Source of the DNA: Aphelenchoides besseyi
Taxonomy: Eukaryota; Nematoda; Chromadorea; Rhabditida; Aphelenchoididae
NCBI GenBank assembly: GCA_024699855.1
Contig: JAMPIQ010000003.1
Span: 6,572,001 to 6,636,000 of the forward strand
Length of the DNA: 64,000 nt
Direction of reading: 5' to 3'
In this document: positions 54,694 to 64,000 of the stretch, piece after piece
How the letters are laid out: each line of letters starts with the position of its first letter
Position numbering within the stretch: the first letter of the stretch is position 1
The notes under the pieces: generated by a model
What the model was told of the DNA's origin: nothing
Database searches by the model: none
The model's input: only the letters and a program-made list of their open reading frames with translations
Position numbers and translations under genes: made by a program

Positions 54694-57177
54694 TCTAAAC
54701 GTTCACATGAAAAGTCGGAGAATCACACGCAATTAATTGAAAATAAACTCGTAAAAGAAAGAACAAACAAAAATTTGATGCATGGCAAATTAAAAGCTCA
54801 GTTAGTAATGAAGAAAACAAGCGACTGGATGTAGGTTTGAATAGAAAACTTCCCGCGTTTGGCCTTTTCGTGACCTCCTATTTAACTTACATTAAGTGCT
54901 CGGACTGTTCGCTCATCATGCACTCGTGATTGATATCAACGACAACTATCAGATTTTATACCAACAAACTAATTTGTTTGTGCTTTCGATCGGAAAGAAG
55001 CGACGTGAAAAAACACGAGGCCAAACGTCAAAAAAGCCAGTGGCTGAGTTTTTGAACAAAAAGGACGTTTGAGTTCAATTCGATGATTCACTCGTCATCA
55101 TAATTCAAACAGAATAAGAGTTGTTAGCAGCAGGTTGATTACAAATTCGTCTGTTAAGGACAGTCACAGGGTAGAGATGACGTCAAACTATGTGGTCATT
55201 GCGAATCAAAAAGGAGCCGAGCGGTCTGGAAGCGTTTCGCAATGTTCCTTGTACGTCACCCAAACACAAATAAAACAATGACAGATGTTGGACTTTGAGA
55301 ACAGGAGTCCAAATTCCTTTCGGTTGCACTTTGACGAAGAAACTAATCTGCAATCGTTGATACAACAACCCACTGCTGCGCGGACAGTAAACTTTACCAA
55401 CGAGCGTCGAAGGTCGTGTGAGCGCCGAAAAGCACAAAATAAAAAGAAGGAAGTTAATCAACTGCAATTTCGCTTTACAAAGATCGAGAGTCAATTCAAA
55501 CGATTAGACGAAAAATCACTCAGAAGTCCAGAAGTTTAAAGGTTCTCAGCGTTCTTGTTTTGAGTATGTTCGTAGCTGCAGAGTCCAAAAAACGAGCGAA
55601 CGAACAGACGGCAAAATAATTAGATTTTGTATTCGTTTTCTAAATGATATCATTTAACATCAATACGCACTTCTAACTAGTGTCTACTAACCTCCATTGA
55701 ATGACCGTAATCACCGAGATTGTTACTGTCGTCGACTTATATTGACGACGCAGTAAAAAAACATGTCAATTTGCGTACGATTTCGACATTACCGTGAGAC
55801 TCTTAGGTTATTTACGAACTTTTAAGAATCGTAAGAACTTCCATTGACTGTAAATTTCGATACATCGTCAACAAACGTTGATGTTGGTCTCGAGCCCAAA
55901 AGATCGTATGTTGACATTTCGTTAAAACGTCCACCGAAAATCGACATTTCGCGAAAATCGTAAAAATTCTTCTGAACCGCAAAGTTCGAAGCGATTTGAA
56001 ACAACAGCCACAATCGTCACGAAAACTGCAACATCGACGTAAGGAATCTCCATTGTTGTTTTTGGAATTCTAACCGTCAGCTCGTGCAATTCGGACATTT
56101 AGCGCGTTTGGGTTCGTGGATCAGGTTACACAACTCACGTTCGTAAAACACAACAAACCACATAGCGAGCAAACGAAGGTCTTAAAAAATCTCCGAACCA
56201 AACTTTGAACTTTTTTGTTTGCATTCAAAGTACGAGATCAGTTAGCTGTCTACCGTTCACGAAACGTCATTGTTGTCCATTCAGCAGATTAAACCTGCCA
56301 ACTTCTTAGAACGCACACAGAAGTTAGTAGACTTCAGGAATGAATTCCAAATTGAAACATGAATGTGAAGACGTGTCGGCATGAAGAAATAACAATGGAA
56401 TCTAAATAGGAAAACAAACGAGTCATGTAAGTGTGTGCTTACTTAACGGCAAACCGCACGTGTTTTTGAGTCGTTCGGAACGGCGCTGAATGTCAAAAAC
56501 TGCATAAGATTTGTTCGAGCTTTTTTCGACTTGAAACGTAAATCACGGCCAATCGTCCTTTAAGACAAATGAGCCGCTCTTAACCTCCAATTCTCCGCCT
56601 TTGCAACGTCAAATGGATGGACAGCTGCAAAGTGTTTGAAAATTTATCTCAACATTTGCGTATTTGCCAACACATTCTAAGGTCAAAGGTTAGTTGATAC
56701 GATAGTTGGCGGTCAGCTATGCTCAATGGGCATCCCAAAAACCGATTTCCTAAAAACATCTGCTCCTTAAGATTGCAAATGTCGAAAAGAAATGTTGCAG
56801 CAATCGAATTGTTGCTAAGATTGAAAAATAGCTCGTAATTTACGTGAAAAGGTCAACAATGTAGGGCATTAATCAAATGCTGAGAAATTGATAGAAGCAA
56901 AGATTCGGATTACAAGGATTCTATTTCCATTCTAGTATTTTCAGTCAATGAAATGGGTAGAGAAATTGACTTATAAATATTCTTACAACAAATATAAAAG
57001 CCTCTAAGCATGCGTCATGATGACGACGCATGAAGCAATGGACGTCAATGAAACTACAATTTTTCTAACATTCAATCGTTTTTATTTTTCAGTCTCTTCT
57101 CAACTAATCGATAAACATCCTGAAATTCAATCAAAGATAGTCATCTATCGTTTATTCGCAACTTGTGTTCAGACATT
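54694..57177. other. Gene-poor region between stomatin and OCIAD
   Basis: About 2.5 kb with no supported gene. An 84-codon ATG frame at 55285-55539 is rich in R, K, Q and E but has no family match, and a minus-strand frame overlaps it. No repeat or RNA gene was recognised. Confidence 0.4.
57151..57156 (-). terminator. AATAAA polyadenylation signal of the OCIAD gene
   Basis: Perfect minus-strand hexamer 22 nt past the stop codon. Confidence 0.5.
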
Positions 57178-57878
57178 TTAGCTAAAATCAGAATCGCCGT
57201 ATTGTGTCCCAGAAGAAGAACCATCTGGACGTGATGGTTGAGATGGTTTGTACATTTCGATATTATCGGGCATCGTATCACGAGCCGAACGACTCGGTGT
57301 TCCGCTGATCGTCGGTCCCGGTTGGTCGTATATGAAACGCGGTTGAACAGCTGAGCGTTGCTGTGATTCGGGAATTTCATTTCCAATAGTCAACGGTGTT
57401 GAAGAAGTCGAAGCAAGTTGTCGAGAGCGGTTCTGTTGACGTAATTCATCGTAACGATGCGGTGAATTTGCTTGTTGTTGATGGTACTGAAAATCACTTT
57501 CTTACGACACAAAGTTTAAATACTTACTTTCGTGTAAAGTTCCATCAGTTTTGGATTCACCCGTTCCGCACATTTGTTCATCGAAAGAACATTAGCGGCC
57601 GTCAAAGCTCCGATTCCAATCAAAGCGTAGAACGGCCATCGTTTCGGACCAAAGCGTAGATTTTCAGGCAAACGACTACGAGCAAAATACAAACTGCCAA
57701 CGGTCAAAGCAGCAAACGGAAGACCACGAGTAAAGGTCATTTCCGAAGTGCAACTTTTCATAATTTGAGTGATCTCTTTTTGATCATCAGAAGACATGTG
57801 ATTTAGAAGCCATTGAATCTGTTCGGGATTCAGTTTTTGCGGACGAGATTCCTGCACGTTCATCGACTGAGAATCCAT
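57178..57878 (-). CDS. OCIA-domain protein (OCIAD1/asrij-like)
   Basis: OCIAD proteins sit in mitochondrial and endosomal membranes and influence complex III assembly and JAK/STAT signalling. Two exons (57878-57528 and 57486-57178, with a 41-nt intron) give 219 residues. The N-terminal half holds the OCIA domain: a short helix (EEITQIMKSCTSEM-like, CxxE pattern), FTRGLPFAALTVGSLYFARS (first span), then PFYALIGIGALTAANVLSM (second span) and NKCAERV, matching the human AECNDESFWFRSVPLAATSM and YVKTCQEKF spacing. The C-terminal half is disordered and keeps the family's YDELRQQNRSR (YEELRNKNR in human) and YGDSDFS at the very end (YGDTWDE in human). Confidence 0.85.
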
Positions 57879-58329
57879 CTGAAAAGCAAAAATTGAGGTA
57901 AAAAATCGAATTGATTACCTTTGATTATAGTTACGATCCTTTTGTCTTAATCAAAACACAATGTTTGTCTAAATTAAAACGAACAGAAAGTAATTTGTTT
58001 ATCGACAACAACAAGCCATTCAGATAAGCAGAGTTAAAGAGATCGATTTTAGGCAGGAAGAGCGAGTGTTGATATTGTTAGCTGTAACCGAGTATAAACG
58101 CTGTATTTCTGTCAAAACAAAGGGTGTTCAAGTGTCAATAAGATATAATTGCTGGTTGACTACTATAATCGCCTTATAATCCCAATCGACTTTAAGATAA
58201 CAAGTTAAAATAAGAACAAAGAAACGTTCAAGCCTATTAGAATCAAAGAAACTGCATCGCCAAACAAATAATATCGTTCGTTGTCTATTTAACCACTTTG
58301 ATGGTTAGTTTAACAAATGCAAAAAGGAG
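57879..58329. other. Spacer between OCIAD and the tRNA gene
   Basis: About 450 nt, AT-rich, upstream of OCIAD and downstream of the tRNA. Nothing else recognised. Confidence 0.4.
58321..58324 (-). terminator. RNA polymerase III T-run after the tRNA
   Basis: On the minus strand a run of four T lies five bases past the tRNA 3' end, as expected for a Pol III terminator. Confidence 0.5.
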
Positions 58330-58415
58330 TTGCTCGTGGCAGGAATCGAACCTGCGTCGTCGCAGCTTTGCAACATCGACCACAATGCGAAGTACTAACC
58401 ACTATACTACACGAG
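58330..58415 (-). tRNA. tRNA-His (anticodon GTG) with a 14-nt intron
   Basis: Read on the minus strand, the acceptor stem GCTCGTG pairs fully with CACGAGC, with discriminator A. The D stem is GTAT/GTAC with loop AGTGGTTA. The anticodon stem TCGCA pairs with TGCGA. The loop starts TTGTGG, so the anticodon is GTG (His). The T arm is GCAGG, TTCGATT, CCTGC. Between positions 37 and 38, the canonical site for nuclear tRNA introns, lie 14 extra bases (TCGATGTTGCAAAG), and the mature tRNA would be 72 nt. A T-run follows. All stems are intact, so it looks functional. Confidence 0.9.
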
Positions 58416-59010
58416 CCGAAAGTCAAATCTCTAAAACCTCTTGTGACTCTCACTGTTTCTTTCCACTCCTACGGTTCCTAATGAGCTCATTAATTTGCGG
58501 GATAATTAGTGTTAGATCGAAGTAGTTTCTTGCACAGCATTTTTAATAAGCGGATTCAATTATCAATATTAAACTTCAATTTGTAAGCAAGTGTGCACTT
58601 CGATTGCTGTAGGATCAAATCAAAACTTTTAACCTTTTTTTTAAAGTTAACAGAATGTTAAAGTCATTTCGAAGAATTCAATAGCTGCTCAACGCGTAAA
58701 ATGCTCTAAAACAAGTTATGTAAACACATAAAAACAAATCCAATCGCCTTGTTGACTTTCAACTTCTCGATCTTGTCCAACATCTCCTTATCCTTCTTCG
58801 CCATTTGTAACTTAACTAAATGTTGTGCCCAGAGACCGGCGGTTTTCGTCCAACAAACAAACGGTCAGATTCATTGCTCGTTGTAGTTGAATGAAAGCTC
58901 AAACACATCACTCGCTTTTGAGAAAGTGCAGCATCCAGGAACTATAAAGTGTGGAATTCTAAAAAATTTGAGGGCGGAAAGTGAGTTGACAGTCAATTGA
59001 GAGAACAGCA
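58416..59010. other. Spacer with no supported gene
   Basis: A 31-codon ATG frame near 58812 on the minus strand (Lys-rich start) is the only notable frame and is too short to call. No RNA gene or repeat seen. Confidence 0.35.
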
Positions 59011-59346
59011 TTTCGAGTCGATGCGAATAACTCGGTTGGTATCGTTTGAATTCAAATCGTTAAAAATGCTTGTCTGTTATGTATTGAATTAAAAAAGAAT
59101 AAATCACAGGTGTTATAGAACAGTCAAATAACTCAACCTTTGAATTCATTCGTTACTCCACTACGATTCTGAAGAAATAACCGGTTCATCTTCGATGAAA
59201 ATCTTTTTATTAGTAAAACAAGTACAAGTTCGAATGTGCGAGGTACAATAATTGGGAAATGAATGATAAAAGAGGGTCCAACTGTTGACTAGTCATGAAA
59301 TCAGCAATCGGACTAAAGTCTTCAGGTAGAGGATACAATAATGAAA
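59011..59346. repeat. Dispersed repeat, copy A
   Basis: About 336 bp closely similar and colinear with 63235-63610 in the same orientation. Shared blocks include GAATTCATTCGTTACTCCAC, TCTGAAGAAATAACCG, AAACAAGTACAAGTTCGAAT, ACAATAATTGGGAAATGA and GATAAAAGAGGGTCCAACTG. Similarity stops at the AATAATGAAA just where copy B meets the 28S rRNA end. It has one copy of the GTCCAACTG...AATCGGAC unit. Probably spacer DNA from an rDNA repeat, here without the rRNA gene. Confidence 0.85.
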
Positions 59347-60535
59347 CCGACTCATCATGCTCTGTAATTCAAATAAACCGGTGTGCAATGAAAATGGATG
59401 TCCATAGCTCATGTATTGCCATTGAAGTTTGTCAGTCAATATGAATGCCACTATTTTTGTCGCAAACCAGTAGCAGTGATGCTCGAATTGCCAATGCCTT
59501 CATAACATTTACAGTGAGCGTGCAGTTCTGTCCGATTGAAAGAGCAAAACTAAAATCAACAAACTCCAACGTGCCATTTAATTGAACCCACTTTTCAGCT
59601 AATGATGAAGCAGCTTTCACCATAATACCTGGTTCGTTTCCGAAGAAGTAGACGATCGTGGTGGTGTTCAAACAGTTGTGCATGAAATAGTGCGCTCATT
59701 GATCAGCGTCATAAATGGAAGCCAATTAAACACATTTGTATTCGAAAATGTCTAGAACAGATCGTGAATTTCAAGATTGCAATTTAGAACAATTAAAACA
59801 TCGAAGACGTCAAGAAGCAAATTCGATAGCAGAAGCAAACTGGTTGACATAAACAACTAGAAAAGCTTTCTTTTTTTCGTTATTGTGGTGAATTTTGTAA
59901 TACCAAATATAAGTTATTTCGGCCAGTTTAATCTCTAAATTGTTGGCTTTGCTTTCACACAGTGGCTTTTGTGTAGATGTAGACTACCAATGTTATTTTT
60001 TGGGTAATCGAGTTTGTGACCAATCTCGAAAGCAAAGGATGCTGTCGAAGCACAAAGTACGTGGGATAGGCAGAGAAGCATCGATCTTTAAAGTCAAAAG
60101 CGTCCTTTGGCTTGCAGTAATCCAGGCGGACAAACAGCGGATTGGGTGTCGCCTAACCACCCGTTTGTCCACTCGACACAACCAAAAGTGGTGTTTTTGG
60201 GTTCGATCACTTGGTCAACGACAGTCGATCCGCGAAGTTGTTGAGTTTTATTTTATCCGTTTATTCCTTTAATTTGCAACTGAATTTGCGAACCAAGACA
60301 ATAAATGAGTGTCTATTTGGGGGGTTTCGCTTTCCATCGATTTGTTCCGTGTTTTTTGAAGTCGTTTTCGTATCGTCTTGCCATAGGTCCAAGCGCCAAG
60401 TCGTTTTGGTGCGGGAATCCATTGAGCAATCGGAGATCCCATCGGTCTTCATTTTGTCGATTCATCATCTTTTCCGTATCTCCACTTTCGTCTTCTAGTG
60501 GCGATCACAACATCATTAAATGGTTGGTGCCGGAT
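59347..60535. other. Unassigned DNA between repeat copy A and the retrotransposon relic
   Basis: An ATG frame of 83 codons lies at 59683-59432 on the minus strand without family resemblance or partner exons. From about 59940 the composition resembles the neighbouring retroelement but no retroelement protein is readable. I cannot assign it. Confidence 0.35.
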
Positions 60536-61645
60536 TCATTCTCGTGACTTGTGATCGACCGATTTTTGGCCAGTGAACTTAATGTTGAGTATTTTTCGTT
60601 CAATTTTTTTTGCATCTTCTGAGTTATAAAACAGAGACGGAAGGACGACCATATTAAAGTATCTTCGTTTGTGTTTCGTTGGCACTTGTCGGTTGTTCAG
60701 GAACTCGCGGTTTCTGGCAGTTTGGTGCCATTTTGGGCCAAGGGCTTCTTCCACTTCTCTTCTCCATCGGTAGGGTGGTCGTCCGAGAGGTCGTTTCAGG
60801 TTGTAAGGCCACGAGAACGTCGTTCTTGTGGTCCACCTGTTGTCCTGCCGTCTTGCTACATGTCCGGCCCATCGGAGCTTTCGTTGACGAGTGTCTTGGG
60901 CGGCGTCTCTGAACTTGATCTTGTTTCTGTTGATGCGAAGCTCGACCTTTTCGCTTGCGTCGTTCAGTTACTGTAGCATGGAAGCGGCTTCTTCGGCGGT
61001 GTTCGCGAAGATGATGATGTCGTCGGCAAATCGTAAGTGACTCAGGCGTTCTCCATCGATGATGATGCGGTTATCCTCCCAGTCAAGTGTCCTGAAGACG
61101 TCTTCCAGAGCGAGAGTGAAGAGCTTCGGCGATATGGTGTCATCTTGACGTACTCCTCGACCGACTGGGATGTTGATGGGATTGTAGAACAGTTCGATAG
61201 TGGTGCTGCAGCCGGTGTTGATGTTGTGGAGCGTCCGTGCGTACTTGCTGTCGACTCCTTGGTTGATCAGCGCGTTGGTGACTGCGTCAATCTCGATGAA
61301 GTCGAAGGCCTTCTCGTAATCGACGAAGACCATGCATACGGACATCTTGAACTCGCGAGCGCGCTTCAACACTTGGTTGACGGCTTGGAGATGGTCGGTT
61401 GTGGAGTAGCCTCTCCTGAAGCCCGCTTGCTCCCTCGGCTGTTGCTCGTCTAGTTGCTTGGTGATCCTGTTGAGAATTACCTTGGTGAAGACTTTGTAGA
61501 GAATGGGCGTGAGGGCAATTGGGCGGTAATTCTTCAGGTCTTCGCGGTCCCCTTTCTTAGGGATGATGACGGTTCTCGACGTTTTCCATCCGAGCGCTGT
61601 CCAAATTACCGTGTGACTGATCGTGTCAAAGGCTTTTGTTGAGTT
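60536..61645 (-). mobile_element. Relic of an RTE-like non-LTR retrotransposon (reverse transcriptase, 5'-truncated)
   Basis: The minus strand reads a reverse transcriptase in order: WKTSRTVIIPKKGD, LKNYRPIALTPILYKVFTKV, EQAGFRRGYSTTDHLQAV, MVFVDYEKAFDFIEIDAV, GVRQDDTISPKLFTLALED and LRFADDIIIFANTAEEA. These are the blocks of nematode RTE-type elements, with FADD as the catalytic motif and GVRQDD for the usual GVRQGD. A stop (TAA) follows SMLQ at about 60974. Then LNDASEKVELRINRNK jumps directly to KLRWAGHVARRQDNRW, so about 200 residues are deleted. After GPKW, a segment resembling the missing part (VVLPSLFYNSED) appears out of order. No endonuclease domain is present. The copy is dead and rearranged. 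Confidence 0.85.
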
Positions 61646-61736
61646 GATATCTTATCATTTTCTGTTAACTTCTTTGCGTTCAGTTCGTGTTCGAATCCTG
61701 TGAATAAGTATTAACTATTACAGATTTTTACCAACA

Positions 61737-62912
61737 ATGGCAGCATACGATGTTTTGGCCGAAAACAGCGTTCTATCGCGATCAGAACGTAGTTTGGTTA
61801 GCCAACTACGTATTAAAGGAGTTGCTTTTATGTGCAACACTCATGGCACTGGTGGTCGTTTTCATGTCATCTATGAATCCGACATGCGAACAAACTGGAT
61901 TGTCGACACCTTCAATGGGACCAAAACGTAATTTGAGATTCTAACTTTTTGATCATTTGATTCTTAGGAAAATTCACATTGATCCATCCGCCGCTATAGG
62001 ACGAGTCAACGCGCATTATTGCAGTTTGGAAATACTGCATTTCATTGATGGTTCAACAGTCTGTGGAGTCGGACATTGTAGCATGGAAACAGAAGATTTT
62101 GGTTCAAGGGCAACTTCGACATCGACTCAGTTTTGCGCATCGACACGGCCAAATTTTTGAACGGGTTTAAGTTCACCCTCAACACTCAAACACAACCAGC
62201 GACATTGACGACTTTTTGGAACCGTTGTGTATATTCATACACCATCGATTGGGTTAATGGAAACCTGTGCGAAGAGAAAGCTATCAACATGCAACACAAC
62301 ATTTGGTCTCCCATAGCCGGCAATGGTAGATTATTTGGGTTCCCGGTTGACAACATTAACCGCGTCAACACAAGGAAGTTGTACGAGTTTTCGTTGGTTG
62401 ACGGATCGAAGATTGAGCACGAAGTCGAAGAGAACATCGATAAGGAAATTAGAATGGATTTAGTAAGTTTCCCAACTGTTACTCTTTTATACTCTGTTTT
62501 ACAGGTCCCTTCTGTGTGGACTAATGACAAACTTCTGGTCGGAGTATTTGATTACTCTAACGAATTTTCGACCGTTTATAAGTTCGACGTCCTCCTGAAG
62601 AAATGGGAGAAAACAAAAATTGAGGTGAACGGTCCAATACTATCAATGACCGAAGCTGATGGTATACTCATCGTTCACGCACTTGATGATCAAATTAAAA
62701 CCTACCGTTTCCAATATGAGTAAGTTGATGAGAAGCTTCGAATATCAAGGTGTTGTTTTAGAGCCGTAGACTCGTTATCCAATTTGGCTTGGTTGTCAAT
62801 GCAACGTCATTCGACCCGGTATCCGAGTTTTCGGGATTTTTTCCTATCCCAAGTCCCGAAGAACTACCGACTTCGACCATTGTGGAACAACAGAAAACGA
62901 AAACATGAGTGA
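61737..62912 (+). CDS. Uncharacterised five-exon protein
   Basis: I do not recognise the family. The ATG at 61737 and five exons (61737-61927, 61968-62058, 62109-62462, 62505-62719, 62762-62912) sum to 1,002 nt (333 residues) with canonical GT-AG introns of 40-50 nt. The second intron (62059-62108) was chosen because it alone restores the downstream frame. There is no signal peptide or membrane span. Strand-like blocks (GRFHVIYESDMRTNWIVDTF, LLVGVFDYSNEFSTVYKFDV, GILIVHALDDQIKTYRF) suggest a beta-propeller. The C-terminus is basic (NNRKRKHE). A plus-strand AATAAA occurs near 63103. The gene sits between the retrotransposon relic and the rDNA-linked repeat. Confidence 0.6.
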
Positions 62913-63234
62913 TCTTGTTTGCTCGGTAATCCGAAATAGCCGTTTTCTTGAAAAATGTTTTACCGAAAGTCACAAATATTGTAATCAATTGTTTTAACAG
63001 TAAAACTTTCATCTTTTTTTATTAAGATTAATGTCAGAATGTTTTGTTCTTTGTAGTATTTTGTCTTCAGATACAAAGCTTGTTGTTTCTTATGTGTTTC
63101 TTCAATAAAGTAATCCAGAAATTCCTTCAAGAGTGAACTGTCGAAATAACAGTAGTTTTGTTTTACGGAAGCTCATTTCCCATGCACTTTCATTTTTTGC
63201 AATCGTTGTTTCTACGATTGCCAACAACATCTCA
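62913..63234. other. 3' UTR and spacer before repeat copy B
   Basis: It holds a plus-strand AATAAA near 63103, about 190 nt after the uncharacterised gene's stop. Nothing else recognised. Confidence 0.4.
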
Positions 63235-63610
63235 ATTCAAGCCGATGCGAATAATTCGGTTCGTTTGGGTTCAAATTGTTACAAATAACTGTCTGTTTCA
63301 TATTAAAAAAGAATGAATCACAAGTGTTATTAAACAGTCAACCAACTCAACTTTTGAATTCATTCGTTACTCCACTACAATTCTGAAGAAATAACCGATT
63401 CGTCTTCAATGGAAATCTAGTTTATTGGTAAAACAAGTACAAGTTCGAATACGCGAAATACAATAATTGGGAAATGACTGATAAAAGAGGGTCCAACTGT
63501 TGACTAGTCCCCAATCAGCAATCGGACCTTCGTTTTTTGTCCAACTGCTGACTCGTCGTGAAAGTCAACAATCGGACTAAAGTCTGTATGTAGAGGATAC
63601 AATAATGAAA
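63235..63610. repeat. Dispersed repeat, copy B (adjoins 28S rRNA 3' end; probable rDNA spacer)
   Basis: Direct copy of 59011-59346 with an internal duplication: the TCCAACTG...ATCGGAC unit occurs twice, at about 63492-63528 and 63539-63577, against once in copy A. It ends about 25 nt before the inferred 28S 3' end, in the position of the 3' external transcribed spacer. The copies differ by scattered substitutions and small gaps. Confidence 0.85.
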
Positions 63611-63635
63611 TGGACGAAAACAGATTCATCCGATC

Positions 63636-64000
63636 AAAGGGTAGTCTCAACAGATCGCAGTGTAAAGACTGCTCTGCTGCTTACAACCCCTTGACCAGTA
63701 GTCAAGTCGTATTCAAGCGATCTTGCACCCCGACATTACACCACACAAAGTCGTATGGAATCGACAACCAAGCGGTAGTTAAACCACGAGGCAAGGTCAA
63801 CTATGGGGTTTGAGCTACGCCGCACGCGAGTGCAACGCATAAGAGTACCGCCCGACACCGGGGCACGGGAGTATTGTCAACCTGACTAGACGGGCTTCCA
63901 ACTTAGAGGCATTCAGTTGTAATCCCCCAGATGGTAGCGTCGCACCAGCGTCCGATCGGACGAGCGCATAAACCAATTGTCTGAACCTGCTGTTCCTCTC
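63636..64000 (-). rRNA. 28S (large subunit) rRNA, 3' end, partial
   Basis: Read on the minus strand from the window edge, the sequence starts GAGAGGAACAGCAGGTTCAG (the conserved region after the sarcin-ricin loop) and continues ACAATTGGTTTATGC, GCTGGTGCGACGCTACCATC, GGGGATTACAACTGAATGCC and TCTAAGTTGGAAGCCCGTCT. This matches the last domain of eukaryotic 28S rRNA. It ends near CGATCTGTTGAGACTACCCTTTGAT, the usual 3' terminal helix region. The gene continues beyond the right edge. A few normally invariant bases differ (GAACAGCAGG where GAACCGCAGG is usual), so this copy may be diverged. Confidence 0.92.

Noticed and set aside
55285..55539. 84-codon ATG frame rich in charged residues
   Set aside because: No family, no partner exons, no poly(A) signal nearby, and overlapping frames on the other strand are as long.
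58720..58815. 31-codon minus-strand ATG frame starting MAKKDKEML
   Set aside because: Too short to separate from chance, with no continuing exon found.
59432..59683. Minus-strand ATG frame of 83 codons
   Set aside because: No recognised domain and no phase-matched exon on either side; it lies next to a repeat and is not supported as a gene.
62758..63012. Minus-strand frame of 84 codons opposite the last exon of the uncharacterised gene
   Set aside because: It is antisense to an exon joined by a canonical GT-AG intron on the plus strand; the N-terminal hydrophobic run reflects an AT-rich 3' UTR.

Overview
The window is animal nuclear DNA, most likely from a nematode. It carries a transthyretin-like secreted protein (a family expanded in nematodes), a cuticlin-type ZP-domain protein and an RTE-like retrotransposon relic. 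Nearly every gene is cut by many introns of about 37-50 nt, with TTTAG or TTTCAG acceptors. I cannot name the species. No spliced-leader sequence is visible and no comparison could be run, so family names rest on recognised motifs and colinear protein features.

Layout. 1-9 kb: start of a transportin-1 gene (-), VMA21 (-), a concentrative nucleoside transporter (+), a transthyretin-like protein (-) and a membrane-anchored aromatic amino acid decarboxylase (-). 9.6-11.8 kb: a degenerate short-chain dehydrogenase (+) and a mitochondrial enoyl-CoA isomerase (+). 11.8-16.7 kb: no recognisable gene. 16.7-20.2 kb: the ZP protein (+) converging on an SDR16C-type dehydrogenase (-). 20.2-25.5 kb: no recognisable gene. 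25.5-27.8 kb: an ELAV/Hu RNA-binding protein (+). 28.5-36.1 kb: the APC1 scaffold of the anaphase-promoting complex (-), with a complete DHHC palmitoyltransferase gene (+) inside one of its introns. 37.3-38.0 kb: CDC42 (+). 39.2-40.8 kb: a TauE/SafE-type membrane protein (+). 40.9-45.9 kb: three minus-strand genes (an unknown membrane protein, the complex I assembly factor DMAC2, the GTPase DRG1). 46.2-47.7 kb: BCS1 (+). 48.6-52.5 kb: a kinesin-13 (+). 52.8-54.7 kb: a stomatin (-). 57.2-57.9 kb: an OCIA-domain protein (-).

The last 6 kb differ in character: an intron-containing tRNA-His, two direct copies of a 340-380 bp repeat, a decayed RTE-like reverse transcriptase, an uncharacterised five-exon gene, and finally the 3' end of a 28S rRNA gene on the minus strand. 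One repeat copy directly abuts the 28S end, so the repeat is probably rDNA spacer, and this may be the edge of an rDNA array.

The genes are mostly unrelated housekeeping genes. Several serve mitochondria (BCS1, DMAC2, enoyl-CoA isomerase, possibly OCIAD). The strongest second-look items are the kinesin-13 with a tandemly duplicated N-terminal domain and a very short tail, the palmitoyltransferase nested in APC1, three inferred GC-AG introns (two in stomatin, one in DRG1), the tRNA-His intron, the decarboxylase with an N-terminal membrane anchor, and the SDR lacking both signature motifs. Exon coordinates were read by eye and may be off by a base or two.
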